Assembly: GCF_003663945.1 (NCBI RefSeq)
Contig: NZ_RCCH01000007.1
Coordinates: 124,001 to 188,000, forward strand
DNA from: Lacinutrix venerupis
GTDB taxonomy: Bacteria; Bacteroidota; Bacteroidia; Flavobacteriales; Flavobacteriaceae
Direction: 5' to 3'
DNA: 64,000 bases
The position numbers and the translations under genes were made by a program. How positions within the stretch are numbered: position 1 is the first letter of the stretch; every line of letters begins with the position of its first letter. This document shows, one piece after another, positions 15,412-22,628 of this stretch. The notes under the pieces were generated by a model. It was not told where the DNA came from, did not search any database, and saw only the letters and a program-made list of their open reading frames with translations.

Positions 15412-17499
15412 TTAATAATCAAGTAACTTTTCAATTTTAGTCTTCACTTTTTCTGTTGAAGGAATCATAGTTTGCTCTAAAGTTGAATTTAAAGGAATGG
15501 CCGGCATATTCTCACTACCAATTGTCATTACTGGTGCATCTAAATATTTAAAGCATTCTTCTTGAATTTTACCAGATAATGCTCTAGCAAAACTATTGTT
15601 TGAAGGTTCTTCTGTTACCACCAAACACTTTCCTGTTTTCTTAACCGATTTCATAATCGTGTCTTCATCTAATGGAAATAAAGTACGTAAATCTATAACT
15701 TCAATTTGGTCTTGCAAGCCTAATTGTTCTGATGCGTTCATTGCCCAATGCACGCCCATTCCATAGGTAACAATCGTTAGAGTTTCTACATTTTCTTGTT
15801 TCCAGATTTCTTGTAAAACCCAAGCTTTTCCAAAAGGTAAAACATAATCTTCACTTGGCTCAACAGATGTTGCGCCTTGTGTTCCTGGCACTTTAGACCA
15901 ATACAACCCTTTGTGTTCTAAAATGACCACAGGATTTGGATCGTAGTAAGCCGCTTTCATTAAACCTTTTAAATCGGCACCATTACTTGGATAGGCTATT
16001 TTTATACCACGAATATTTGTAATCACACTTTCTACTGAAGATGAATGATAAGGTCCACCACTACCATAAGCTCCAATTGGTACACGAAGTATCATGCTAA
16101 CTGGCCATTTACCGTTAGATAAATAACAACTTCTACTAACTTCTGTAAATAATTGGTTTAAACCTGGCCAAATATAATCGGCAAACTGAACCTCAACAAT
16201 AGGTTTTAATCCAACTGCGCTCATACCAACTGTAGAACCTACAATAAAAGCTTCTTGTATTGGTGTATTAAACACACGGTCGTCTCCAAATTTTTGAGCC
16301 AAAGTTGCTGCTTCTCTAAAAACGCCACCTAATCGTCCACCAACATCTTGACCGTAAAGCAAACATTCTTTGTGCTTTTTCATTAGCTCTTCTACTGCGA
16401 AAAGTGCACAATCTACCATGACCACTTTATCTGCGCCTTCTGGTGAACGCGTTCCTTTTTCTTCGGTAATTGGTGTTGGTACAAAATCGTTTGTAAATAA
16501 ATCTTCAGGTTTTGGGTCTTCGGCTTGTAATGCTTTTTCAAAATCTGATTGTATTTTCGCTTTCGCGGAATTTTCTATCTCTTCAACTTCTTTTTTTGAA
16601 AAACCAGCATCTAATAATTGTTGTTTGATTACTGGATATGGATCGCGAGAACGCGCCTCGTCTAAATCGTCACGATACCATTCCATTCTTACACCAGATG
16701 TGTGGTGATTTAACAAAGGTACTTTTGCATGTACTAAAAATGGTCTGCGTTCTGTACGAATAGTTTCTATTACTTTTTCTAGCGCTTGGTAACTCTCTGT
16801 AAAATTAGCACCATCTATTGAAATGGCTTCTAAACCTTTAAAACCCTGAGCATATTCAAAAGCATTTTGCGCTCTTGTTTCTGCTGCATTTGCAGAAATA
16901 TCCCAACCGTTATCTTGTACTAAATATAAAATTGGCATTTGCTTTAAAGCTGCCATTTGAAAGGCTTCGGCTATTTCTCCTTCGGTTACTGAAGCATCGC
17001 CTAAAGAACAAACTGTTATTGGATTTAGAGCGTTCTCGACTGCGCTCGAACTGACAGGATCCGATTCTAAACTATAATTATCTAAACCTTGTAATTCTTT
17101 ATACTGCATACCCATAGCAACACCTGTTGCTGGTATGGTTTGCATTCCTGTTGCTGAGGATTGATGTGGAATTTTTGGCTTATCGTCATCCTTTAAACTT
17201 GGGTGCGAATAGTATGTTCTTCCGCCAGAAAATGGATCGTCTTTTTTTGCTAATAATTGCAACATTAAATCGTAAGGTTCTAAACCAAATGATAATAACA
17301 TAGCATCGTCTCTATAGTATGGAAATGCATAATCTTGTGGTAATAACTGCATACCTAAAGCTATTTGGATAGCTTCGTGACCACGAGATGTAGCGTGTAC
17401 GTATTTAGAGACTTGTTTAAAATTAGCTTCGTATAATTCTGCCATTGCTTTTGCTGTGCAGAGTTTTGAAAATCCTTTTTTTAGTGTTTCTTTTTTCAT
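15412..17499 (-). CDS. Branched-chain 2-oxoacid dehydrogenase E1, alpha-beta fusion
   Basis: Thiamin-diphosphate E1 component that decarboxylates 2-oxoacids and passes the acyl group to lipoylated E2. The alpha half (about 1-340) has YYRDDA, SGGRTYYSHPS and the ThDP motif GDASVTEGE...QDNGW. The beta half (about 360-695) has LYGQDVGGRLGGVF, NTPIQEAFIVG, VEVQFADYIWPGLNQL, GPYHSSSVE and EEPSNNSFA. Residues about 143-158 (bases 17026-17073) are an extra segment encoded by a palindromic repeat. The start is placed at the second Met (17499) because the first ATG (17505) comes from the flanking repeat. ilvE and E2 lie upstream in the same direction. Confidence 0.93.
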   Translation of the reverse strand: MKKETLKKGFSKLCTAKAMAELYEANFKQVSKYVHATSRGHEAIQIALGMQLLPQDYAFPYYRDDAMLLSFGLEPYDLMLQLLAKKDDPFSGGRTYYSHPSLKDDDKPKIPHQSSATGMQTIPATGVAMGMQYKELQGLDNYSLESDPVSSSAVENALNPITVCSLGDASVTEGEIAEAFQMAALKQMPILYLVQDNGWDISANAAETRAQNAFEYAQGFKGLEAISIDGANFTESYQALEKVIETIRTERRPFLVHAKVPLLNHHTSGVRMEWYRDDLDEARSRDPYPVIKQQLLDAGFSKKEVEEIENSAKAKIQSDFEKALQAEDPKPEDLFTNDFVPTPITEEKGTRSPEGADKVVMVDCALFAVEELMKKHKECLLYGQDVGGRLGGVFREAATLAQKFGDDRVFNTPIQEAFIVGSTVGMSAVGLKPIVEVQFADYIWPGLNQLFTEVSRSCYLSNGKWPVSMILRVPIGAYGSGGPYHSSSVESVITNIRGIKIAYPSNGADLKGLMKAAYYDPNPVVILEHKGLYWSKVPGTQGATSVEPSEDYVLPFGKAWVLQEIWKQENVETLTIVTYGMGVHWAMNASEQLGLQDQIEVIDLRTLFPLDEDTIMKSVKKTGKCLVVTEEPSNNSFARALSGKIQEECFKYLDAPVMTIGSENMPAIPLNSTLEQTMIPSTEKVKTKIEKLLDY
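17033..17058. repeat. Palindromic repeat inside the E1 coding sequence
   Basis: TTCTCGACTGCGCTCGAAC, followed by TGACAGG, is an inverted-repeat element of a type usually found between genes in Bacteroidota. Here it lies in frame and encodes PVSSSAVEN on the minus strand. A related element in the E2 gene encodes the same SSSAVE core. Confidence 0.75.
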
Positions 17500-17503
17500 A
17501 TTC

Positions 17504-17525
17504 ATGCCTGCGAAAACAGGTATCT
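17504..17525. repeat. Short palindrome at the E1 start
   Basis: ATGCCTGCGAAAACAGG, then TATCT: stem CCTG/CAGG with flanking pairs. It lies directly before the E1 gene and supplies a spurious upstream ATG. Same family as 27954-27976 and 32325-32347. Confidence 0.8.
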
Positions 17526-17594
17526 ATTTTGTTATTATCTCAAAAATCAATCTTTTTTATTCGTTTAAAAGATTTTTTTTGTTTACGTTAGTTT

Positions 17595-17677
17595 GCGTTA
17601 GCGATTGATGTGGCATCCTTTTTTGCCATTAAAAGCAAAAAAGATATAACGGAAAGCGCGACCCTTGTGGTAACGCC
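17595..17677 (+). repeat. Small element with GCGTTA...TAACGC ends, copy 1
   Basis: 83 bases between ilvE and E1. It starts GCGTTAGCGATTGATG, has an internal hairpin CTTTTTTGC / GCAAAAAAG, and ends GCGCGACCCTTGTGGTAACGCC. The ends are inverted repeats. It shares its order of blocks with two other copies (27999-28085 and 33644-33717). Confidence 0.7.
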
Positions 17678-17686
17678 CAAAATATT

Positions 17687-18754
17687 TTAAGCTAACTGGT
17701 TTTCTACTTTTAGCATCCAACCAAATTTATCTTCTACTTTACCAGTTTTAATGGCGTTTAAAGTGTTGTTAACGTCTAAACCTACTGGACTTTCGTTGGA
17801 TACGTGTATAACCTCATCGCCTACTCCAATGTCTTGAATGTAAGCAATACCAACGGCTGTTCCTGTACCAAAGGCTTCTTCTAATGTTTTGTTTTTTGCC
17901 GCTTCTTGAATCTCGTCTATGGTTATTTTACGCTCTGTAACCTGGTAACCTTTATCTCTTAATATATCGATTACACTCATGCGCGTGATACCGTCTAATA
18001 TAGAACCGTCTCGATTTGGTGTGATGAATTTTCCGTCGATTTTAAAGAAAATATTCATGGTTCCAACTTCTTGAATGTATTTGTGCTCTATAGCATCTAA
18101 CCACAATACTTGATCGAAACCTTTTGCTTTTGCTAACTCTGTTGGACGAATGGCTGCGGCGTAATTTCCGGCTGCTTTTGCTTCTCCTGTTCCACCATTT
18201 ACGGCACGTATGTAATGCTTTTCGGCCCAAAGTTTAATACGCTTACTAAAAAACGGTCCTGCTGGTGAAGCCATGATTATAAATTTATAATGTGTTGCTG
18301 CACGCATACCAATAAAGGCTTCGTCTGCATACATAAATGGTCTTAAATAAAGCGCGCTACCATCGGTTGGTGGAATCCAGTTACGCTCTAAATCGACTAA
18401 CTGTTTTAGTCCTTCTACAAATAAATCTTCTGGAAAATGTGGCATTCCCATACGGTCTGCACTGGTATTTAATCGTGCTGCATTTTTATCTGCTCTAAAC
18501 AACATTGGATTTCCATCTGCATCTACTGTTGCTTTCATGCCTTCAAAAATGGCTTGACCGTAATGTAATGCCATTGCTGCTGGATGCGTAGGAATCATGC
18601 CCATTGGTTCTATTCTTGGGTTTTCCCAAACGCCGTTATTGTAATCACAAATAAACATGTGATCTGTGAATGTTGTGCCTAATGGAATGTTGTTGAAGTC
18701 TATGTTTTTGACTTTGGATTTTTCTACTTTGGTAATTGAAATGTTAGGTTTCAT
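17687..18754 (-). CDS. ilvE: Branched-chain amino acid aminotransferase
   Basis: PLP enzyme that interconverts Leu, Ile and Val with their 2-oxoacids; 355 residues. It has the HYGQAIFEGMKA motif, LYLRPFM, and the PLP-lysine motif EAKAAGNYAAA (Lys193), then EVGTMNIFF, GSILDGITR and GTGTAVGI. The start is set at MKPNISITK (18754). The longer frame adds MRYPLSCGHKI, which is only the translation of a palindromic repeat. It lies between E2 and E1, so the operon can convert branched-chain amino acids to acyl-CoAs. Confidence 0.94.
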   Translation of the reverse strand: MKPNISITKVEKSKVKNIDFNNIPLGTTFTDHMFICDYNNGVWENPRIEPMGMIPTHPAAMALHYGQAIFEGMKATVDADGNPMLFRADKNAARLNTSADRMGMPHFPEDLFVEGLKQLVDLERNWIPPTDGSALYLRPFMYADEAFIGMRAATHYKFIIMASPAGPFFSKRIKLWAEKHYIRAVNGGTGEAKAAGNYAAAIRPTELAKAKGFDQVLWLDAIEHKYIQEVGTMNIFFKIDGKFITPNRDGSILDGITRMSVIDILRDKGYQVTERKITIDEIQEAAKNKTLEEAFGTGTAVGIAYIQDIGVGDEVIHVSNESPVGLDVNNTLNAIKTGKVEDKFGWMLKVENQLA

Positions 18755-18760
18755 AATTTT

Positions 18761-18787
18761 ATGCCCACACGAAAGTGGGTATCTCAT
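18761..18787. repeat. Short palindrome before ilvE
   Basis: ATGCCCACACGAAAGTGGG, then TATCTCAT: stem CCCAC/GTGGG. It stands six bases before the ilvE start. Confidence 0.8.
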
Positions 18788-18811
18788 TAATTAAACTTTA
18801 TTTTTTATTGT

Positions 18812-18839
18812 GGATTCCGTATCAAATATGGAATGACAA
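18812..18839. repeat. Short palindrome in the E2-ilvE gap
   Basis: GGATTCCGTATCAAATATGG, then AATGACAA: stem ATTCC/GGAAT extended through GTAT/ATAT. It belongs with 26702-26729, 30517-30544 and 30584-30612. Confidence 0.8.
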
Positions 18840-18873
18840 TACTATTTATATTAATATACTCTCTCTTTTACTA

Positions 18874-18897
18874 AGAGATTGCTACGTCGCAGGAATT
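18874..18897. repeat. Short palindrome at the E2 stop codon
   Basis: AGAGATTGCTACGTCGCAGG, then AATT, a degenerate copy of the GAGATTCCTGC...GCAGGAATT type. Its end overlaps the E2 stop codon (18896-18898). Confidence 0.75.
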
Positions 18898-20215
18898 AAA
18901 TGTCTCTATTGATATCAAATTGCTCGAAATAATCGGCTACACGTCTTACAAAGCTTCCGCCAAGGAAACCATCTACAACACGATGATCGAATGATAATGA
19001 TAGATACATCATGCTACGTATTGCGATTTCGTCTCCGTTTTCGGTTTCGATAACTTCTGGTCGTTTCTTAATAATTCCTAAGGCAAGAATTGCTACTTCT
19101 GGTTGATTTATTATTGGTGTTCCCATGACGCTACCAAAAGTTCCAACATTTGATATTGTGAACGTACTGCCTTTTATATCGTCTCCTGCCAATTTATTTT
19201 CTCTTGCTTTTCCTGCCAGTTCATTAACATTGCTAGCAATGGTTTTTAAATCTTTAGTATCTGCATTTTTTACTACAGGAACTATTAAATTCCCACTTGG
19301 TAAAGCGGTTGCCATACCAATGTTTATATCTTCTTTCACAATGATATTATTGCCATCTACCGAAGCATTAATGTTTGGAAAATCTTTTACTGCTTTAGCT
19401 ACTGCTTCTACAAATAATGGTGTAAAGGTTAAGCGTTCGCCATGTTTTTCTTGAAAAGCGACTTTGTTTGCATTTCGCCAGTTTACCATGTTGGTTAAAT
19501 CCGCCTCCACATAAGCTGTAACGTGTGGCGACGTGTGTTTTGAATACACCATGTGATCTGCAATCATTTGGCGCATGCGATCCATTTCAATTACTTTTCC
19601 TTTACCTTTATCGAATTGCAATTGTGGAATACGATAGGCTGTTGGATCTTTTTCGGCTACTGGTTGTGCAAATTTGTATGGTCTGCCTTCTTCTATGTAT
19701 TGAAAAACATCACTTTTACGCAATCTGCCTTCATGACCTGTTGCTGGAATTCTGGCTAATTCTTCAAAACTAATGTGTTCCTCTTTTGCTATTTCTAGTA
19801 TTAACGGTGAGAAAAATGTATTTGAATTTGAAACCGAAAAAGCATTTGAAGCAGAAGTTGATGCTTGCTGAACTGGTTTTGGTCTTTTTGATGCCTTTTC
19901 TTTCTTTTGAGACGTCTCGACAGCACTCGATGATGCTTTTGCTTTATTGGAAGATTTTACCTCTTCTGAAACTTCTAACACTGCAATGACTTCTCCAACT
20001 GGCACAACATCTTTAGCTTCAAATAAGGTTTTAACTAGTGTTCCTGAAGCTGGTGCTGGTACTTCGTTATCTACTTTATCTGTAGCAACTTCAAGTATAA
20101 TGTCTCCTTCATCAAAACTATCTCCTTCAGAAATTAGCCAATTAATAATGGTACCTTCTGTTATACTTTCGCCCATTTTGGGCATTTTTAATTCAAAATT
20201 TTTCAACATTTTCAA
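18896..20215 (-). CDS. Dihydrolipoamide acyltransferase, E2 of the branched-chain complex
   Basis: Transfers acyl groups from lipoate to CoA; 439 residues. The order is a lipoyl domain (about 5-80, EVATDKVDNEV with lipoyl Lys47), a Ser/Lys-rich linker (about 85-125), a peripheral subunit-binding domain (about 133-170, SPLILEIAKEE to GRLRKSDVF), a second linker, and a catalytic domain (about 205-439) with the acyltransferase motif SFDHRVVDG (His411, Asp415). The linker contains a repeat-derived SSSAVE stretch (bases 19914-19936). A second ATG two codons inside is also possible. The E3 component is not in the window. Confidence 0.94.
   Translation of the reverse strand: MKMLKNFELKMPKMGESITEGTIINWLISEGDSFDEGDIILEVATDKVDNEVPAPASGTLVKTLFEAKDVVPVGEVIAVLEVSEEVKSSNKAKASSSAVETSQKKEKASKRPKPVQQASTSASNAFSVSNSNTFFSPLILEIAKEEHISFEELARIPATGHEGRLRKSDVFQYIEEGRPYKFAQPVAEKDPTAYRIPQLQFDKGKGKVIEMDRMRQMIADHMVYSKHTSPHVTAYVEADLTNMVNWRNANKVAFQEKHGERLTFTPLFVEAVAKAVKDFPNINASVDGNNIIVKEDINIGMATALPSGNLIVPVVKNADTKDLKTIASNVNELAGKARENKLAGDDIKGSTFTISNVGTFGSVMGTPIINQPEVAILALGIIKKRPEVIETENGDEIAIRSMMYLSLSFDHRVVDGFLGGSFVRRVADYFEQFDINRDI
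19914..19936. repeat. Palindromic repeat inside the E2 linker
   Basis: GTCTCGACAGCACTCGATG, then ATGC: a diverged copy of the element inside E1 (17033-17058), in the same orientation and frame; both are read as SSSAVE. Confidence 0.6.
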
Positions 20216-20300
20216 TTTAAATATCAGAAATAAAAATAAGTATATTCAATATTTTATTTAGTTAAAATCTTACTTTAAAAACTATAACAGAATATAATTC

Positions 20301-20317
20301 TATAATTTTAAATTATA
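20301..20317. promoter_or_regulatory. Candidate Lrp/AsnC operator between bkd and its regulator
   Basis: TATAATTTTAAATTATA is a perfect palindrome with one central base, flanked by ATTC (20297-20300) and GAAT (20321-20324). It lies in the 158-base divergent region between E2 and the Lrp-type gene. AT-rich palindromes are typical targets of this family. Confidence 0.5.
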
Positions 20318-20341
20318 AAAGAATAAAAAACTTTTTATTAA

Positions 20342-20349
20342 TATATTTG
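20342..20349 (+). promoter_or_regulatory. -7 promoter element of the Lrp-type gene
   Basis: TATATTTG matches TAnnTTTG, 24 bases before the ATG at 20374 and 24 bases after the palindrome. Confidence 0.5.
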
Positions 20350-20373
20350 CCTTATCTAATGAAATAAAATTCT

Positions 20374-20850
20374 ATGGCTTTTACAATGGATAAAATAGAC
20401 GCAGAAATTCTTTCTCTTCTTCAAAAAAACAGCAATCGAACAACAAAAAGTATTGCTAACGAATTAGGCATGACAACCACTCCTATTTTTGAACGCATTA
20501 AAAAATTAGAAAAAGAAGGTTATATAAAAAAATATGTTGCTATTTTGAACAATAAGAAAATAGGTTTAAAACAGACTGTTTTTATAGGAATTACTCTACA
20601 AGGACACACTAGAAGTTATCTTGAAAAATTTGTAACTCAAATAAATAGTTTTCCTGAAGTTATTGAATGTCACAGAGTGAGTGGAAATTTTGACTATCTT
20701 TTAAAACTTGTTGTTGAAGATATTGAAGCTTATGAAACTTTTATTATTTCGAAATTAACGTTATTACCTTATTTAGGAAATGTACAGAGTTTAATTACAC
20801 TCTCAACTGGCAAGGAGACTAACGAGATTGATTTGAGTGCTATTTTATAG
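20374..20850 (+). CDS. Lrp/AsnC family transcriptional regulator
   Basis: 158 residues: an N-terminal winged helix-turn-helix (about 5-65, KIDAEILSLLQKNSNRTTKSIA to RIKKLEKEGYIKKYVA) and a C-terminal RAM ligand-binding domain (about 70-150, with the family core EVIECHRVSGNFDYLLKLVV). It is divergent from the E2-ilvE-E1 operon, so by analogy with BkdR it probably controls branched-chain amino acid catabolism, with a branched-chain amino acid as effector. This role is inferred from position. Confidence 0.9.
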   Translation: MAFTMDKIDAEILSLLQKNSNRTTKSIANELGMTTTPIFERIKKLEKEGYIKKYVAILNNKKIGLKQTVFIGITLQGHTRSYLEKFVTQINSFPEVIECHRVSGNFDYLLKLVVEDIEAYETFIISKLTLLPYLGNVQSLITLSTGKETNEIDLSAIL

Positions 20851-20874
20851 CTTAAAAAACTAATCTATTTAAAT

Positions 20875-21471
20875 CTATTTTTTGAAGGTTTCACGAAGCG
20901 TTTTATAAACATCTTCTTGAACTTTCATACTTTCTGGCACTTTTCTTAAAGGTTCTACAGCTTTCAAACTTTCATGACAATCTGCTGGTAATTGTTGATA
21001 TAATTGCGTGCCTTTTGTTTTCCATGCTATCATTTCATCACTTACTTGCTTGATAACTTTTGCAGGATTACCTACTACTAAGCTACGTTTTGGAATTATA
21101 GTTTCCGCCTTTACAAATGCCATTGCTCCAACTATAGATTCATCACCAATTTCGGCATCGTCCATAATTACAGTATTCATTCCAATTAAGCAATTACGCC
21201 CTAAATTTGCACCATGAATAATTGCGCCATGACCAACGTGAGCGCTTTCTTTAAGTGTAATCGATTTACCCGGAAACATGTGTACTGTACAATTTTCTTG
21301 TACGTTTACTCCATCTTCTAAAATAATTTGTCCCCAATCACCACGAATTGCAGCTCCAGGACCAATGTAACAGTTTTTACCAATAATAACATTTCCTGTT
21401 ACTGCGGCCAATGGATGCACAAAACTTGACTCGTGAACAACTGGAATAAACCCATTAAAACTATAAACCAT
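20875..21471 (-). CDS. paaY: PaaY-type gamma-carbonic anhydrase fold protein
   Basis: 198 residues forming a left-handed beta-helix of hexapeptide repeats. The metal-site histidines lie in ENCTVHMF and HVGHGAIIHG. The C-terminal extension (GTQLYQQLPADCHESLKAVEPLRKVPE) is the PaaY type, longer than ordinary gamma-carbonic anhydrases. PaaY has been shown in other bacteria to act as a thioesterase on stalled CoA intermediates of phenylacetate degradation. It is the last gene of the paa cluster here. Confidence 0.88.
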   Translation of the reverse strand: MVYSFNGFIPVVHESSFVHPLAAVTGNVIIGKNCYIGPGAAIRGDWGQIILEDGVNVQENCTVHMFPGKSITLKESAHVGHGAIIHGANLGRNCLIGMNTVIMDDAEIGDESIVGAMAFVKAETIIPKRSLVVGNPAKVIKQVSDEMIAWKTKGTQLYQQLPADCHESLKAVEPLRKVPESMKVQEDVYKTLRETFKK

Positions 21472-21573
21472 AGCAATATAAAATTTTTAAAAAATATTAA
21501 ATACTTATAAAAATGACAATAAAATGTAAGGTTTTGTATATTTAAACATACTATTTAATAACAAATAATTTAA

Positions 21574-21867
21574 ATATATAATCACACATCGTCATCATTC
21601 GATATAAAAAAAGAAGATATACCTCAACTTAAGTTTTCTAAAAATGAAACGTTATTAAGTTCAAAGAAAAGAAAATTAAGAGCACATTATTTAGAACGTG
21701 CTACCCAATTAGGTAATTTACTAAAAACAAAAGTTAAAATTTATTTTATAGATAACTCTAATAAGCTAATGAGCGTAAATACTACTATTTGGGCAGTTAC
21801 TTCTAATTTTGTTGTGTTAAAGCAAGGGATAACCATACCTAAACACAGTATAATTTATGTTGAATAA
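21574..21867 (+). CDS. Small conserved-looking protein without a normal start codon
   Basis: A 97-codon open frame from just after a stop (21571-21573) to TAA at 21865. It has no ATG, GTG or TTG in its first two thirds; the first codon is ATA (21574). The translation looks like a real soluble protein: DIKKEDIPQLKFSKNETLL, then RAHYLERATQLGNLLKTKV, KIYFID, and TTIWAVTSNFVVLKQGITIP. Codon use is normal for the neighbourhood. It is the only plus-strand gene in the paa block. It is either a gene with a rare ATA start or one that recently lost its ATG. I recall similar Flavobacterial proteins of about 95 residues but no function. Confidence 0.55.
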   Translation: MYNHTSSSFDIKKEDIPQLKFSKNETLLSSKKRKLRAHYLERATQLGNLLKTKVKIYFIDNSNKLMSVNTTIWAVTSNFVVLKQGITIPKHSIIYVE

Positions 21868-21875
21868 CTAAGAGC

Positions 21876-22628
21876 TTATTTAAAACCTTTTAGTTTTTCT
21901 TTTGTAAATTCTGAAAGCACAAGTTTTCCGCTAGTTGCAGCACGTTCTGCCAACAATTCATCCCAATGATCTGTACCTTGCCAGAATACTTTTTTCATTT
22001 CGCGCATAGCATCTGTATTGTAAGTGCATAAATGTTCTGCTGTTGTTTTAACAGCTTCATCTAGTTCTTCGTTACTTTCAAAGACATGCGTGAATAATCC
22101 TTTTTGTTTAGCCCATTCTGCAGGATAAAACGTATTCGCGTCTATTGCTATTTGCGACATACCGCTCAAACCAATTTTGCGCTCTATTGCTGGACCAACT
22201 ACAAATGGTCCAATACCAATATTCAACTCACTTAATTTTATAGCTGCATATTTTGAAGCCATACAATAATCGGTTGAAGCTGCTAAACCAACACCACCAC
22301 CAACGGTTTTACCTTGTATGCGACCAATGATAAATTTTGGACATTTACGCATCGCATTAATTACGTTTGCAAATCCAGAAAAGAATACTTTTCCAGTTGC
22401 TGCATCGTTGATGTTTATGAGTTCGGTAAAACTTGCTCCTGCACAAAAGGTTCTGTTTCCTCCACTTTTAAGCACAATTACTTTTATAGCATCGTTAGTT
22501 CCTGCATCTGTGATGGTTTGCGCTAATTCCGCTAAAACATCTCCAGGAAGAGAGTTATGTGCTGGGTGGAAGAATTCTATGTATCCTACTTCGTTTTCTA
22601 TGGTTTGTTTAACGTATGGTTTTATCAT
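21876..22628 (-). CDS. Enoyl-CoA hydratase/isomerase family protein
   Basis: Crotonase-fold protein of 250 residues, with the oxyanion-hole segments TFCAGASFTEL and GKTVGGGVGLAASTDY and the LNIGIGPFVVGPAIERKIG segment. Position in the paa cluster suggests a PaaF-like hydratase or a methylglutaconyl-CoA hydratase acting in leucine breakdown; the sequence alone does not decide. Its ATG overlaps the stop of the upstream serine-hydrolase gene (ATGA), which indicates translational coupling. Confidence 0.85.
   Translation of the reverse strand: MIKPYVKQTIENEVGYIEFFHPAHNSLPGDVLAELAQTITDAGTNDAIKVIVLKSGGNRTFCAGASFTELININDAATGKVFFSGFANVINAMRKCPKFIIGRIQGKTVGGGVGLAASTDYCMASKYAAIKLSELNIGIGPFVVGPAIERKIGLSGMSQIAIDANTFYPAEWAKQKGLFTHVFESNEELDEAVKTTAEHLCTYNTDAMREMKKVFWQGTDHWDELLAERAATSGKLVLSEFTKEKLKGFK

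Noticed and set aside
15412-17499. Fusion of E1 alpha and beta as a novelty
   Set aside because: Fused E1 proteins of this length are common in Bacteroidota; only the inserted repeat segment is unusual.
19525-19773. Plus-strand frames inside the E2 gene
   Set aside because: They lie opposite a well-supported acyltransferase gene, have no recognisable domain, and are composition shadows of its codons.
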